Origin: a bacterium
GTDB lineage: Bacteria > Vulcanimicrobiota > JABDET01
Length of the DNA stretch: 64,000 nt
Direction of reading: 5' to 3'
Assembly (NCBI GenBank): GCA_021800275.1
Contig: JAJYZB010000001.1
Coordinates: forward strand, 328,624 to 392,623
The translations under genes and the position numbers were made by a program. Of this stretch, positions 29,115 through 37,682 are shown in pieces; the stretch's first letter is position 1, and the number at the start of each line of letters is the position of its first letter. The notes beneath the pieces were generated by a model. The model searched no databases. It was not told where the DNA came from and worked only from the letters and a program-made list of their open reading frames with translations.

Positions 29115-30078
29115 AACCGAGATCCTGAATCATCTGCAGATCCGCTTCAGGAAGCTCTCCTTTTGTGGTGAGATAATCACCAATAAAAATAGAGTTTGCG
29201 ACTCGCAGTCCAAGAGGCTGAAGTGAACGGAGATGCAGTTCTCTGCCTCCCGCAATTCTTAAATCCGCTTTAGGGTGCACAAAACGAAACAAAGATAAAT
29301 AACGAAGAGCTTTCAGGGGGGAAAGTTCTCTCGTTTTTGACAGAGGAGTTCCTTCAATTGGGTGGAGAAAATTGACGGGAATAGAGTCAACCCTCAGGTC
29401 TTTTAGTTCATACGCCAGATCCACAGCATCCTGTAAATCTTCTCCCATTCCCACAATCCCTCCAGAACAAGTTCCAATCCCAGCTTCTTTCACCTGATTC
29501 ACGGTCCGAATTCTATCCTCAAAAGTATGGGTGCCGCAAATTTGAGAATAAAATCTCCGAGAAGTATTCAAATTATGATTATAAGTGTCCACGCCTGATG
29601 ATTTTAAAAATTCAGCCTGTCCAGTTTTCAACAGTCCAAGACAGGCGCAAACTTTAAATCTCTGTCTAGATTTAATTTCCTTTATTATTCCTCCAACATT
29701 TTCAAGCTCTTTTTCGGTTGGAGATCTGCCGCTGGCAACCAGGCAGAAAGTATGCACTTGAAGTTTTTCAGCTTTTTCAGCTGCTTTAAAAACAATTTCT
29801 TCAGGAAGAAAAGGATATTTGGAAATCGAAGCTTTTGAATCCCTGGATTGTGAGCAGTATCCGCAGTCTTCAGGGCACAATCCGCTTTTAGCATTTAAAA
29901 GCATATATAAGCGCACCCGATTCTGCCAGAAGTGTTCGCGAATTCGCGCCGCCTGTTCCACGATAGAAAGAGTCTCAGAATCTGACGCAGAAACAATCTG
30001 AAAAGCATCAGAACGTGAAATCGAAAAACCCGCCAAAACTTTATCTGCCAGTACCTGCCAAAACGGATTGTCTTTCAC
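29092..30078 (-). CDS. bioB: Biotin synthase
   Basis: GTG 30078 overlaps the upstream stop as GTGA and gives 328 residues. The N-terminus then reads FWQVLADKVLAG, matching other BioB proteins; a start at 30144 would overlap its neighbour by 70 bases. The radical-SAM motif is CPEDCGYCSQS. The YNHNLNTS and CSGGIVGMGE motifs, and the RIAGGRE segment with the 2Fe-2S arginine, are present. It inserts sulfur into dethiobiotin. It is part of the pyrF to bioF operon. Confidence 0.93.
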   Translation of the reverse strand: MKDNPFWQVLADKVLAGFSISRSDAFQIVSASDSETLSIVEQAARIREHFWQNRVRLYMLLNAKSGLCPEDCGYCSQSRDSKASISKYPFLPEEIVFKAAEKAEKLQVHTFCLVASGRSPTEKELENVGGIIKEIKSRQRFKVCACLGLLKTGQAEFLKSSGVDTYNHNLNTSRRFYSQICGTHTFEDRIRTVNQVKEAGIGTCSGGIVGMGEDLQDAVDLAYELKDLRVDSIPVNFLHPIEGTPLSKTRELSPLKALRYLSLFRFVHPKADLRIAGGRELHLRSLQPLGLRVANSIFIGDYLTTKGELPEADLQMIQDLGFVIEAAF

Positions 30079-31376
30079 TGCGATCTTTTTTCCATTCTCA
30101 AAAAAGTCAACTTTCTTTTTAATTCTTCTATCACAACATCCCAAAGGAAACCTTTAGCAGATTCAATTCCTTCCTTCCTCAATCTGGTGGATAGAGCGGG
30201 TTTTTCAATAAGAGCTGCTAAATAACTTGTTAACTCCCGGGGATCTTCGGTTTCCACAACAATTGCATTATGAAAAGACTGAGCATAATCCTCACCCGAA
30301 TTTCCGGTAATGGCAATGCCACCAGACGACATGACTTCTAATCCGACCAGACCAAATGGTTCATGCCGCGAATTAGCCAGGACCGCGTCAGAAGCTTTAT
30401 AAATGGTACGCAGCAGCTCTTCTGAAACAAAAAACTGAAGATCATAAATATCAGCAGAAGGCTGATCTCTCAAAACCTGACAGAACTGTTTACAGTCAGC
30501 ATTTTTAGGAAGTTTAACAGGAACAACTTTTAAACCAAGAACCTGGGCAAGTCCCCTGATTTCCCCGCCATGGGGCTCAATACCTCCTCTTATAATTAAC
30601 TTGGAACGAAACCCCAATGTCTTTAACAAATGAAAACTTTTAATCGCCATAACCCATCTTTTATCAGGATCAAATCGTCCAACTTTAGCCAGGAGCAGAT
30701 CAGAATCCGCTGATTTTCTTATGAGAGAAACAGAATCTTTGTTGATGGGGTTAAAAAAGCGTTTAGGGATCCCATTAGGTATCACTAAAGGATCAATATG
30801 GTATGCCCACATTAAATGCTTCATATATTTACTAACTGTCGTAATCACTGCAGACTTCTTCAATTCATTCCAAAGAATTCGATGAAACCCGAACGTATTA
30901 TTTGCGTTCCATAAAATCAATGGTTTCAAGGTTAATGCCTGCGACATTTTATGAAGGCGAATCGCTGTTTCAGCAGTATGCCATTCTTCACTTAAAACGA
31001 CAAATTGTTTCCCGACATTTTGGGGTTCAGCCAAAAACTTCCGGAAAATCCATGGAGGAAGGCTGTCCTGATAGTTTAAAAGCTTCCCTTCTTCTCCATC
31101 ATAAACGCCCCCTGGATGATACTTGCTGATCCACTGGCACCAGCGGTGATAAATCAAGCGGTTTTTAAGGAGTTTTTCTTCTCCGGGAAGACCTGGATCA
31201 CCGATAAAAAAAAGATGGGTCTCATATTTTTTTTCAGCCAGAGCCCTGGAAAGTTCAGCCATTCTAACCCCAAGCCCTCCTGCCTGGCTGTAAACATCAG
31301 GTCCCTCAAATGATAAAAGAAGAAAAACCGTGTTTTCTGTAGAGAAGTCTTCGAGTCCTTTGTTTTTTTTTATCAA
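30075..31376 (-). CDS. Glycosyltransferase of the glycogen/starch synthase-like (GT4/GT5) type
   Basis: A protein of 433 residues with GT-B fold. The N-terminal loop SQAGGLGVRMAELSRAL binds the nucleotide sugar, as in glycogen synthases. TTVSKYMKHLM, IPNGIPKRFF, KVGRFDPDKRW and SRHEPFGLVGLEVMSSGG (E-x7-E type) complete the C-terminal domain. It overlaps pyrE and bioB by 4 bases each, so it is embedded in a biosynthetic operon. Donor and acceptor are unknown; alpha-glucan synthesis or a cell-surface glycan are both possible. Confidence 0.8.
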   Translation of the reverse strand: MIKKNKGLEDFSTENTVFLLLSFEGPDVYSQAGGLGVRMAELSRALAEKKYETHLFFIGDPGLPGEEKLLKNRLIYHRWCQWISKYHPGGVYDGEEGKLLNYQDSLPPWIFRKFLAEPQNVGKQFVVLSEEWHTAETAIRLHKMSQALTLKPLILWNANNTFGFHRILWNELKKSAVITTVSKYMKHLMWAYHIDPLVIPNGIPKRFFNPINKDSVSLIRKSADSDLLLAKVGRFDPDKRWVMAIKSFHLLKTLGFRSKLIIRGGIEPHGGEIRGLAQVLGLKVVPVKLPKNADCKQFCQVLRDQPSADIYDLQFFVSEELLRTIYKASDAVLANSRHEPFGLVGLEVMSSGGIAITGNSGEDYAQSFHNAIVVETEDPRELTSYLAALIEKPALSTRLRKEGIESAKGFLWDVVIEELKRKLTFLRMEKRSQ

Positions 31377-31942
31377 GTTCTGCTGCCTGGTTTCACTAAA
31401 TTTTTTTCCTCTTTACAGAGAGGGCATTCTTCAGAACTGTAGGCAGGGAGATCTAAAGTTAAAAGCCAGTGAGCAGGATAAGGCAGGTGAACATTCCCTC
31501 GATTTACTAAAGCTGCCACTCCAACAACTTCAATTTCCTGTTTTGTCAAAAGATCAGCTACCTCTAAAACAGAACCGCCAGTGGTTAAAACGTCTTCCGC
31601 AATTAAAACTTTGCTTTCAGGCGGAATAAAAAAACCTCGTCTCAAGGACATTTTACCATTTTCTCTTTCTGTGTAAACTGTTTTTATCTTCAACTGTTTA
31701 GCCAATTCATAAGCCAGAAGGATTCCGCCTACGGCTGGACCCACAACCCACGAAAATTGATTATTATCGAAAGTTTTTATTAATTCTTTTACGACTCTTG
31801 CCGCAATTTCAGGATCCTCAAAAATCTTTGCGCACTGAACATAATGAGAGCTGTGCAGTCCTGAAGTTAAAAGGAAATGCCCCTCCAGGACAGCTCTCCG
31901 TTCTTGAAAAAGAGTTAAAATTTTTCTTGTTTCTTCAGTCAT
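31373..31942 (-). CDS. pyrE: Orotate phosphoribosyltransferase
   Basis: A protein of 189 residues. It makes orotidine 5'-monophosphate from orotate and PRPP. The PRPP-binding loop is VLIAEDVLTTGGSVLEV; GPAVGGILLAYELA and TERENG are also conserved. The cysteine-containing C-terminus (EECPLCKEE) matches the group of OPRTs with an extended tail. It overlaps pyrF by 4 bases. PyrF uses its product directly. Confidence 0.92.
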   Translation of the reverse strand: MTEETRKILTLFQERRAVLEGHFLLTSGLHSSHYVQCAKIFEDPEIAARVVKELIKTFDNNQFSWVVGPAVGGILLAYELAKQLKIKTVYTERENGKMSLRRGFFIPPESKVLIAEDVLTTGGSVLEVADLLTKQEIEVVGVAALVNRGNVHLPYPAHWLLTLDLPAYSSEECPLCKEEKNLVKPGSRT

Positions 31943-32667
31943 TTACGCATCCTTTCAAGTTGAATTTCCTCAAAAATCGAAGCTACTGCAGCTCTTGGAT
32001 CTGAAGACTCCAGGATGGGTCTTCCAATAACAAGATAATTAGCTCCTGCCTGAATCGCTTTTAAAGGGGTTGAAACTCGAGCCTGATCATCCTGCTTGAG
32101 ATTCGAAAGTTCAGATTTTGACTCAGTTAAAAGCCTTATTCCTGGAGTAATAATCGTCATTTTTTCTCCCCATGTTTTTCTTAAACATGCGGCTTCCAGC
32201 GGTGATGCCACAATCGCACGAATCCCTGTTTCTTCAGCCAATCCCGCTAAAACTTCTATCTGTTTCACAACAGGGGAAAGAATTCCGATCGTTTTAATCT
32301 CCTGATCATCAAAACTGGTTAAAACCGTGATTCCTGCTAAAAGAAGAGAGCCGGAAGCTGCTTTTACAGCTTCTTTCAGCATTTTTCTCCCACCAGACAA
32401 ATGAATAGAAAGCATCCAGATTCCTAGCTTCTGCGCAGACCGCACAGCTAAAGAAACTGTGTTCGGAATATCATGCAGCTTCAAATCCAAAAAAACCTGA
32501 AATCCTTTTTCTTGAAGTTGTCTTAGGAGAAGGGGACCCTCCTGGAAAAATAATCCAGGTCCAATTTTTACCTTCTGAATAAGTCCCTCGAGTTTTTTAA
32601 GAAGAGTTAATCCCTGATTTAAATCCTGAACGTCCAGAGCTAAAATAATCGGGTTATTTTCTTTCAT
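31939..32667 (-). CDS. pyrF: Orotidine 5'-phosphate decarboxylase
   Basis: A protein of 242 residues with TIM-barrel fold. The catalytic KxxxD-type segment is FLDLKLHDIPNTV, preceded by LALDVQDLNQG. TPGIRL, then the phosphate-binding YLVIGRPI, end the barrel. It converts OMP to UMP. AGAGGTAAGC precedes ATG 32667. It is the first gene of the operon pyrF-pyrE-glycosyltransferase-bioB-bioF. A small palindrome, ATCGAA-ATA-TTCGAT (32686-32700), lies just upstream and may be an operator. Confidence 0.93.
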   Translation of the reverse strand: MKENNPIILALDVQDLNQGLTLLKKLEGLIQKVKIGPGLFFQEGPLLLRQLQEKGFQVFLDLKLHDIPNTVSLAVRSAQKLGIWMLSIHLSGGRKMLKEAVKAASGSLLLAGITVLTSFDDQEIKTIGILSPVVKQIEVLAGLAEETGIRAIVASPLEAACLRKTWGEKMTIITPGIRLLTESKSELSNLKQDDQARVSTPLKAIQAGANYLVIGRPILESSDPRAAVASIFEEIQLERMRK

Positions 32668-32809
32668 GCTTACCTCTTACTTGATATCGAAATATTCGAT
32701 TTTAAATTTTCCCTTCCTTTAATCGGGTTTACTGCAGTTACCACACCTGCACATTGTTTTCTCAACAGCCTTGAATGAATCATTGGACTGTAATTTCTCG
32801 CTCAAGTTT

Positions 32810-34846
32810 TTATGAATTGCCCTTCAATTTAGACAGCCACAACTTCAATGTCAGAATTCTGGCAAAAGAAAATCCATAACCCTGCTGATGATTCAAAGCA
32901 TCAAGAACAGAATCAAATTCTTTCTCTAAAACATCATGATCTAAATAGGGGTCTGACTGAAAGATCAATTCTCGATATTCCCGGATCGCTGCTTCCATAA
33001 AATTCTTTTCAGGAACAGGCAGCGGAGTCTTTTTTCTTCTCCAGGTAATTTTATCAGGTAATATATCCTTAAGAGCTTCTCGATGAAGATATTTAGTCCA
33101 ACCTTGCCGAACTTTATACACTGCAGGTAGAGAAGTAGCAAACTCTATTAAACGATAATCATCAGCAAAAGGATTGCGCTCTTCCACAGAAAAAGCCATG
33201 GACATTCTGTCTTCGTATTTTAGTTGAACAGCCAGAGTCCCCTTCAGCATTGAAGCAGCCAAAAGAGCATTGAAATTCTTATAAGGATAAAGATCTTCCG
33301 AAATTTTCTCAAGTCTTTCTCTGCCATAAGTTTTAAAAAAGTCTTGATTCATAAATCGAATAAATGGATTGGCTTCAGAGGCAGCAGGATGTGGAAAAGA
33401 TTCTCCATAAGAACAAAGTTCTAAAGCAGACAAAAGCTCCTGAATGCTTTTTCCTGTCGCAATGCTGAAATCCATCACTTCCTGGGTCAGATTGTTTTCT
33501 TTATTTTCAAAATACATGCTGGCGAAATAAGAAGGAAGCATATAAAGATATCCTCCTAAAAGCTCATCTGCGCCATGGCCATTTAATGCGACAATAACTC
33601 CTTTTTCCCTTATTTCTTTAAACAAATGATAAACGGCTAAAGGAATCATACAAACAAAAGGCTCATCCATGTAATCTAAAATTTTCTTTAAGTTTAAAAG
33701 CAGACTTCCTTTTTCGGGTGATGGATCAATAAAATGTGGAACAGCCCCTATGGCTTGAATCATTTCTTTAGCGTATTCGAGATCATCCAGAAACCCTTCT
33801 CCCGATTTTTCATCAGGATAAGTCAAAGTGAACGTGTTCAAAGGAGAAATATTTCTTGTGGAACCGTTTTTTCTCCATAAATTTTCAGCAATCATGACTA
33901 ATGACGAAGAATCCAGACCGCCGCTGAGGCAGGAGCCCACTGGAACATCGCTTCTGAGTCTTATTTTGACAGCATCAACCAGCAGTTCTCGATATTGATT
34001 TGCGCAAGAATGAAACTCTGCTTCGTCAAATTTTCCGAATTCCAGGTTTGGAGCCAGCTTCCAGTAAGGTTTCAGGGAAAATTTCCCTTTTAAATCCAAT
34101 AATAAAGAATGTCCGGGAGGAAGCTGATTAATCCCTTTATAAAAAGATTCTCTGCCTAAATCCAACCATCCAATAAGAAGATGATCAAAGATAACTTTAT
34201 CATTTGGAACAGACTCCACAAAAGGAAGGCAGCTAAGTGCTTTTATTTCTGAGGCAAAAGCAAAATTTTCTCCATCAAACCAATAATAGAATGGTTTGAC
34301 GCCTAATCTGTCTCTAGAACAAAAAAAAGTTCTTTTTTCAATATCAAAAATGCAAAAGCTCCACATGCCATTAAATTTTTTGACCGCCTCTTCCCCCCAT
34401 TCCTGATATGCCGCTAAGATAACTTCGGTGTCTGAATTGGTGCTGAACTGAATTTTTTTAGTTTCCAGTTCACTTCTTAATTCAAGATAATTATAAATTT
34501 CGCCATTAAAAACTATCCAGAGTTTTCCATTTTTGCTTGACATGGGCTGATGACCTGCAGGAGAAAGATCTAAAACTGAAAGTCTTCTGTGACCTAAAAT
34601 GACGTGAAAAAGGTCGCTTTCATGGAAAGCACGAAGCATTTTTTTAGGAGCATAGGGAAAAGAACTGGCATAAACAGGTTCCGGAGTGTCGGTTCCTCCT
34701 GCTGTTTCACTGCTGCAGGTCACTTCATTAAAGAGGAAATAACCTTCATCATCAGGTCCCCGATGCCTTAACTGATTGACCGCTTTTTCTATGTTTGATA
34801 ACTGAAGTCGTTTTTTCTTAGACCAGATTCCAAAAACACCACACAT
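32810..34846 (-). CDS. asnB: Glutamine-hydrolysing asparagine synthase (AsnB family)
   Basis: A protein of 678 residues. The N-terminal glutaminase domain has the catalytic Cys2 (MCGVFGIW) and RHRGPDDEG. The synthetase domain has the PP-loop SGGLDSSSLV and NGHGADELLGGY; the C-terminus contains KYEDRMSMAFSVEERNPF. It makes asparagine from aspartate, or amidates another substrate. It stands alone between pyrF and the Gly/Gln-rich paralogues. Large AsnB paralogues also appear in surface-polysaccharide and peptide clusters, so the symbol marks the family, not a proven substrate. Confidence 0.88.
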   Translation of the reverse strand: MCGVFGIWSKKKRLQLSNIEKAVNQLRHRGPDDEGYFLFNEVTCSSETAGGTDTPEPVYASSFPYAPKKMLRAFHESDLFHVILGHRRLSVLDLSPAGHQPMSSKNGKLWIVFNGEIYNYLELRSELETKKIQFSTNSDTEVILAAYQEWGEEAVKKFNGMWSFCIFDIEKRTFFCSRDRLGVKPFYYWFDGENFAFASEIKALSCLPFVESVPNDKVIFDHLLIGWLDLGRESFYKGINQLPPGHSLLLDLKGKFSLKPYWKLAPNLEFGKFDEAEFHSCANQYRELLVDAVKIRLRSDVPVGSCLSGGLDSSSLVMIAENLWRKNGSTRNISPLNTFTLTYPDEKSGEGFLDDLEYAKEMIQAIGAVPHFIDPSPEKGSLLLNLKKILDYMDEPFVCMIPLAVYHLFKEIREKGVIVALNGHGADELLGGYLYMLPSYFASMYFENKENNLTQEVMDFSIATGKSIQELLSALELCSYGESFPHPAASEANPFIRFMNQDFFKTYGRERLEKISEDLYPYKNFNALLAASMLKGTLAVQLKYEDRMSMAFSVEERNPFADDYRLIEFATSLPAVYKVRQGWTKYLHREALKDILPDKITWRRKKTPLPVPEKNFMEAAIREYRELIFQSDPYLDHDVLEKEFDSVLDALNHQQGYGFSFARILTLKLWLSKLKGNS

Positions 34847-34893
34847 CCTGTTTTATTTCGAGAGAAGACAAAAATAGCCTTTGCAGAAAAGCC

Positions 34894-34938
34894 GAATCCC
34901 AGAGCATTCAGTGCCTGAAAACTGAAGCTCTGGGATTC
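34894..34938 (-). terminator. Long perfect hairpin downstream of the 114-residue paralogue
   Basis: GAATCCCAGAGC (34894-34905) pairs with GCTCTGGGATTC (34927-34938), and TTCAGT pairs with ACTGAA inside. This gives 18 base pairs with one unpaired base and an 8-base loop, directly after the stop at 34947. There is no clean T-run, only CTTTTC further on, so it may be a processing or stability element as well as a terminator. Confidence 0.6.
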
Positions 34939-34946
34939 TTACTGTC

Positions 34947-35291
34947 TCAGTAACTCCTCCCCCCTACCCCTCCAAGAGCCTGCATCCAGGAACTGGCTGC
35001 TCCCATATAGGTTTTAAATAATCCAACACTTGAATTTTGCTGCAGTTTATACAAACCTTGAGAAGTAGAAACAAGGGTTGAAACAATGGACTGATTTTGA
35101 ACCTCCTGGTTAGATGCCATTTGAACCAGTGTGTTCTGAGCCTGTTCCTGATACTGCTGCTGCAGCATAGAGGCTTCTAAGCCTGTTTGTTCTGCCCCCC
35201 CTGCCTGAGTGATCCCCTGTAAAATCCCCATACCTGCGCTTCCACCCCCTAAAAGCCCTCCTAAAAGACCGCCTAATAATCCAAATGCCAT
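34947..35291 (-). CDS. Gly/Gln-rich small protein, paralogue A, function unknown
   Basis: A protein of 114 residues, preceded by AAAAGGGGG before ATG 35291. The N-terminus is a glycine-leucine repeat (FGLLGGLLGGLLGGGSAG). A helical glutamine-rich core follows (MLQQQYQEQAQNTLVQMASNQ) and an aromatic C-terminus (FKTYMGAASSWMQALGG). From GGGSAG on it aligns without gaps to the neighbour at 35477-35788, with about 60 percent identity by eye. There is no cysteine, classic signal peptide or known domain. Each gene has its own hairpin, so they are probably expressed separately and abundantly. Confidence 0.7.
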   Translation of the reverse strand: MAFGLLGGLLGGLLGGGSAGMGILQGITQAGGAEQTGLEASMLQQQYQEQAQNTLVQMASNQEVQNQSIVSTLVSTSQGLYKLQQNSSVGLFKTYMGAASSWMQALGGVGGRSY

Positions 35292-35419
35292 AAAAATGAC
35301 CCCCTTTTGAAATTAGGAATCAAGCTTTTTCCACCGGTGAAAGGCTTGTTCTCAAACGATGATTTCAGATTAACATACGGGGATCAAAAATCTGTCAAAA
35401 ATGGAATTAAAAACACAGC

Positions 35420-35453
35420 AAAAAAAAGAAAAGAGGGCTTAAAAAGCCCTCTT
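35420..35453 (-). terminator. Intrinsic terminator of paralogue B
   Basis: A perfect 10-bp stem (AAGAGGGCTT 35431-35440, AAGCCCTCTT 35444-35453) has a 3-base loop. On the minus strand it is followed at once by a T-rich run (complement of 35420-35430). It lies 24 bases after the stop of the 35477-35788 gene. This is the clearest intrinsic terminator in the window. Confidence 0.85.
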
Positions 35454-35476
35454 TATGAAGTTTCTGATTTTTTTTA

Positions 35477-35788
35477 TTATCCGCCTTGCTGACCGCTTAG
35501 AGCTCCCATCCAGTTAGATGCAGCGCTCATGTAGGTCTGGAAGTAACCAGTCGCAGTTTTCTGTTCCAAACTATACTTTCCTTGCACCATAGAGTTCAAG
35601 GTACTGATAATCTGCTGCTGGCTCATTTGCTGGTTGGATGCCATCTGGACCACTGTGTTCTGAGCTTGCTGCTGATACTGCTGCTGCAACATAGCTCCCT
35701 GCAAAGCGGTCTGTTGAGCATTTCCCGCCTGGGTAATCCCTAAAAGAGTTCCCAGTCCTGCGCTTCCACCGCCCATCATTCCACCCAT
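35477..35788 (-). CDS. Gly/Gln-rich small protein, paralogue B, function unknown
   Basis: ATG 35788 follows AAGGAGG with a 9-base gap and gives 103 residues. It starts MGGMMGGGSAGLG, continues GITQAGNAQQTALQ, then MLQQQYQQQAQNTVVQMASN, and ends YMSAASNWMGALSG. It is a tandem duplicate of the gene at 34947-35291. The strong ribosome binding site and strong terminator suggest high expression. The pattern of small residues, Gln-rich amphipathic helix and aromatic end would suit a self-assembling structural or secreted protein, but this is inference. Confidence 0.7.
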   Translation of the reverse strand: MGGMMGGGSAGLGTLLGITQAGNAQQTALQGAMLQQQYQQQAQNTVVQMASNQQMSQQQIISTLNSMVQGKYSLEQKTATGYFQTYMSAASNWMGALSGQQGG

Positions 35789-35889
35789 GATAATCAACCT
35801 CCTTTTTTAATTCTTTTTGCCTTGTTCAGATTATCACGACATTTTTTCTTTTGTAAAGAGACTCAATTCAAGGAAATAAAAGTACTGTG

Positions 35890-36414
35890 TTAACATTGTG
35901 TTAATATATTGTTAAAATTCTGCTGCGGCCTGGGGGATAATTTCTTAGTCACTTGATATCGTTCCACTTGACCCCCAAATTTTTCAGCCACTACCAGAGA
36001 AGTTTTATTCTCTGCTGTAATGAAAGCGCTCAAATAAAAATTCTCATTTTCAAGAGCAACCTCTTCAGCTTTCAGGAGAAAAAGTCTCCACAAATGTTTT
36101 CCATGATACTGGGGAGCCAAAGCATAATCCTGTATCATAGTCTGTTTTTCGCCTGTGCTGGCTTCTAACTGATTAACCAGCAGAATCATATATCCAACCT
36201 TAATTTTTGTTTCCACCTCTTCAAGAATATAAAAATGAAGAGGCATGCTCAATGCGATCTGAGGGATCATGCTGATTACTTGTTCCATACAAGCTCTTAC
36301 TTTATGAATCGGGGTGTTACGTATTTTTGAAACACTGAATTCACAAGCCCAGAGAGCGAGCTCTTTAATAAAAGGAAGATCTTCTTCTGTTCCAGGACGA
36401 ACTTGGTAACCCAT
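35890..36414 (-). CDS. GNAT family N-acetyltransferase
   Basis: A protein of 174 residues. The acetyl-CoA-binding pattern is DYALAPQYHGKHLWRLFLLKA, preceded by strand VGYMILLVNQ and followed by AFITAENKTSLVVAEKFGG, the usual GNAT motif A and B order. Start ATG 36414 lies 4 bases after the tonB stop, so it is the last gene of the Ton operon. The substrate is unknown. Protein N-terminal or small-molecule acetylation are both possible. Confidence 0.75.
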   Translation of the reverse strand: MGYQVRPGTEEDLPFIKELALWACEFSVSKIRNTPIHKVRACMEQVISMIPQIALSMPLHFYILEEVETKIKVGYMILLVNQLEASTGEKQTMIQDYALAPQYHGKHLWRLFLLKAEEVALENENFYLSAFITAENKTSLVVAEKFGGQVERYQVTKKLSPRPQQNFNNILTQC

Positions 36415-36418
36415 TGCT

Positions 36419-37207
36419 TTAATCGTTCAAGCGAAAACGAATGCGAAATGTCAAACTGGCTTTTACTGGTTTTCCTCCCTCAACAGCAGGAGCAAACTGC
36501 CAGCACTGTTCTACAGCTTCCAAAGCGGCTTCATCCAAATCAGGATCCCCAGAACTTTTAGACACAGTAACATTTAAAATCTGTCCTTGCTTCCCAACAA
36601 CAACAAGAAGCCATACAGTTCCCTGAATTCCTTCATCTCTGGCAGTGGATGGGTAATGCGGATGGCATGTCCCGATCACCTCAGGAAACTTTCGATTAGG
36701 AATCACGAGTTTAGGAGGGGATGGTGGTGAAGGCAAAACTTTTTTTCTGCCTGTAGAATGAAGCGGACCTTTTCCTCCAACAACTCCTGTTGGGCTGCCA
36801 TAAGTTGAACCTCCAACGCTTTGATGCACCTCAATCAGATTAGAGTTCAAACTCGGAAAAGCTTTTTTGGAAACATGAAATTTAACCTGATGCAGTTTCA
36901 GCTTTGGTGGAGCAGCTCTTGGTTTTTGTTTACGGACAGGTTTAGGTTTAGGTTTGGGTTTTGGCTTGGGTTTTGGCTTGGGAGGTTTAGGTTTAGGCTT
37001 AGGTTTTGGGGGCACGACTTGCAGCAGATGCACCCTGATTGACGAAATAGATTTCTTTAAAAAAGCGGGCGCGTATTTTTCTAAATAAAAATATAAACCA
37101 ATGTGTAAAAGAAGGGCAACTGTAAAAAAGCCCAGCAGGTGCCAGTTTATTTTTCTTTTCGGCTTGGGAATTAATAAATCAGGATCTATATTTTGATATT
37201 CAGGCAT
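36419..37207 (-). CDS. tonB: TonB energy-transducing protein
   Basis: ATG 37207 follows the exbD stop by 7 bases and gives 262 residues. One membrane helix (LLGFFTVALLLHIGLYFYL) is followed by a long Pro-Lys spacer of KPKP repeats (coded near 36920-37010). The C-terminal TonB domain runs from about residue 180: YPSTARDEGIQGTVWLLVVV, then SSGDPDLDEAALEAV and a final FRIRFRLND. It spans the periplasm to power TonB-dependent outer-membrane receptors. No receptor gene is in the window. Confidence 0.9.
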   Translation of the reverse strand: MPEYQNIDPDLLIPKPKRKINWHLLGFFTVALLLHIGLYFYLEKYAPAFLKKSISSIRVHLLQVVPPKPKPKPKPPKPKPKPKPKPKPKPVRKQKPRAAPPKLKLHQVKFHVSKKAFPSLNSNLIEVHQSVGGSTYGSPTGVVGGKGPLHSTGRKKVLPSPPSPPKLVIPNRKFPEVIGTCHPHYPSTARDEGIQGTVWLLVVVGKQGQILNVTVSKSSGDPDLDEAALEAVEQCWQFAPAVEGGKPVKASLTFRIRFRLND

Positions 37208-37214
37208 AGTCTCA

Positions 37215-37664
37215 CTATTGAGGGACAAGTGGAGCAGCAAAAGAAATATGACTTAAGCTAGCTCTTTTAGCTGCATCCATCACCTTGATCACAATTCCAT
37301 ATAAAACAGACTGGTCAATCTGCATAACTAAATCTTTTGTGTGTTTTTTCTCGTGTTCTGAATAAAGGACAGAAGCAAGACCCTTAAGCGGCACCAACCT
37401 GCTGCCGACAAAAACTTCTTTTTTGGTATTGGCCCAAAAAGGGATAGTCACCATCACTCCTTTAAATTGATTTTTTTTAAACTTTTTAGGAGCTCCTTTA
37501 GGAAGACGGATGTTAAAACCAAAAACACCTGCTGCAGCAGCGATTAAGAAAATAATCAACAGAACCAGCAGCACATCAGTCAGAGGAGTAATGTTAATAT
37601 CAGACATCACTTCTTCTTCTCGAAGACGGCCGAATCTGCGGTGTTCTCTTCTTAAAATAGGCAT
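37215..37664 (-). CDS. exbD: ExbD/TolR-type proton-channel protein (first copy)
   Basis: A protein of 149 residues. The cytosolic N-terminus reads EEEVMSDINITPLTDVLLVLLIIFLIA, the standard ExbD helix with its essential aspartate. The periplasmic domain follows (KGVMVTIPF, then LVMQIDQSVLYGIVIKVMDAAK). It works with ExbB to harness the proton gradient for TonB. It lies between exbB and tonB. A second ExbD gene is at 39858-40289. Confidence 0.9.
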   Translation of the reverse strand: MPILRREHRRFGRLREEEVMSDINITPLTDVLLVLLIIFLIAAAAGVFGFNIRLPKGAPKKFKKNQFKGVMVTIPFWANTKKEVFVGSRLVPLKGLASVLYSEHEKKHTKDLVMQIDQSVLYGIVIKVMDAAKRASLSHISFAAPLVPQ

Positions 37665-37682
37665 ATCAAAAGCGCCAAAACC

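Noticed and set aside
32686..32700. ATCGAA-N3-TTCGAT palindrome shared in inverted form at 60051-60066 as a common operator
   Set aside because: The half-sites are in opposite order at the two places and such AT-rich palindromes are expected by chance.
32810..35788. AsnB plus two small proteins as a lasso-peptide-like RiPP cluster
   Set aside because: AsnB has an intact glutaminase Cys2, there is no leader peptidase or recognition element, and the small proteins lack a leader-core layout.
36821..37042. Open frame rich in Arg-Phe-Gly opposite tonB
   Set aside because: Its repeats are the antisense reading of the Pro-Lys codons of TonB.
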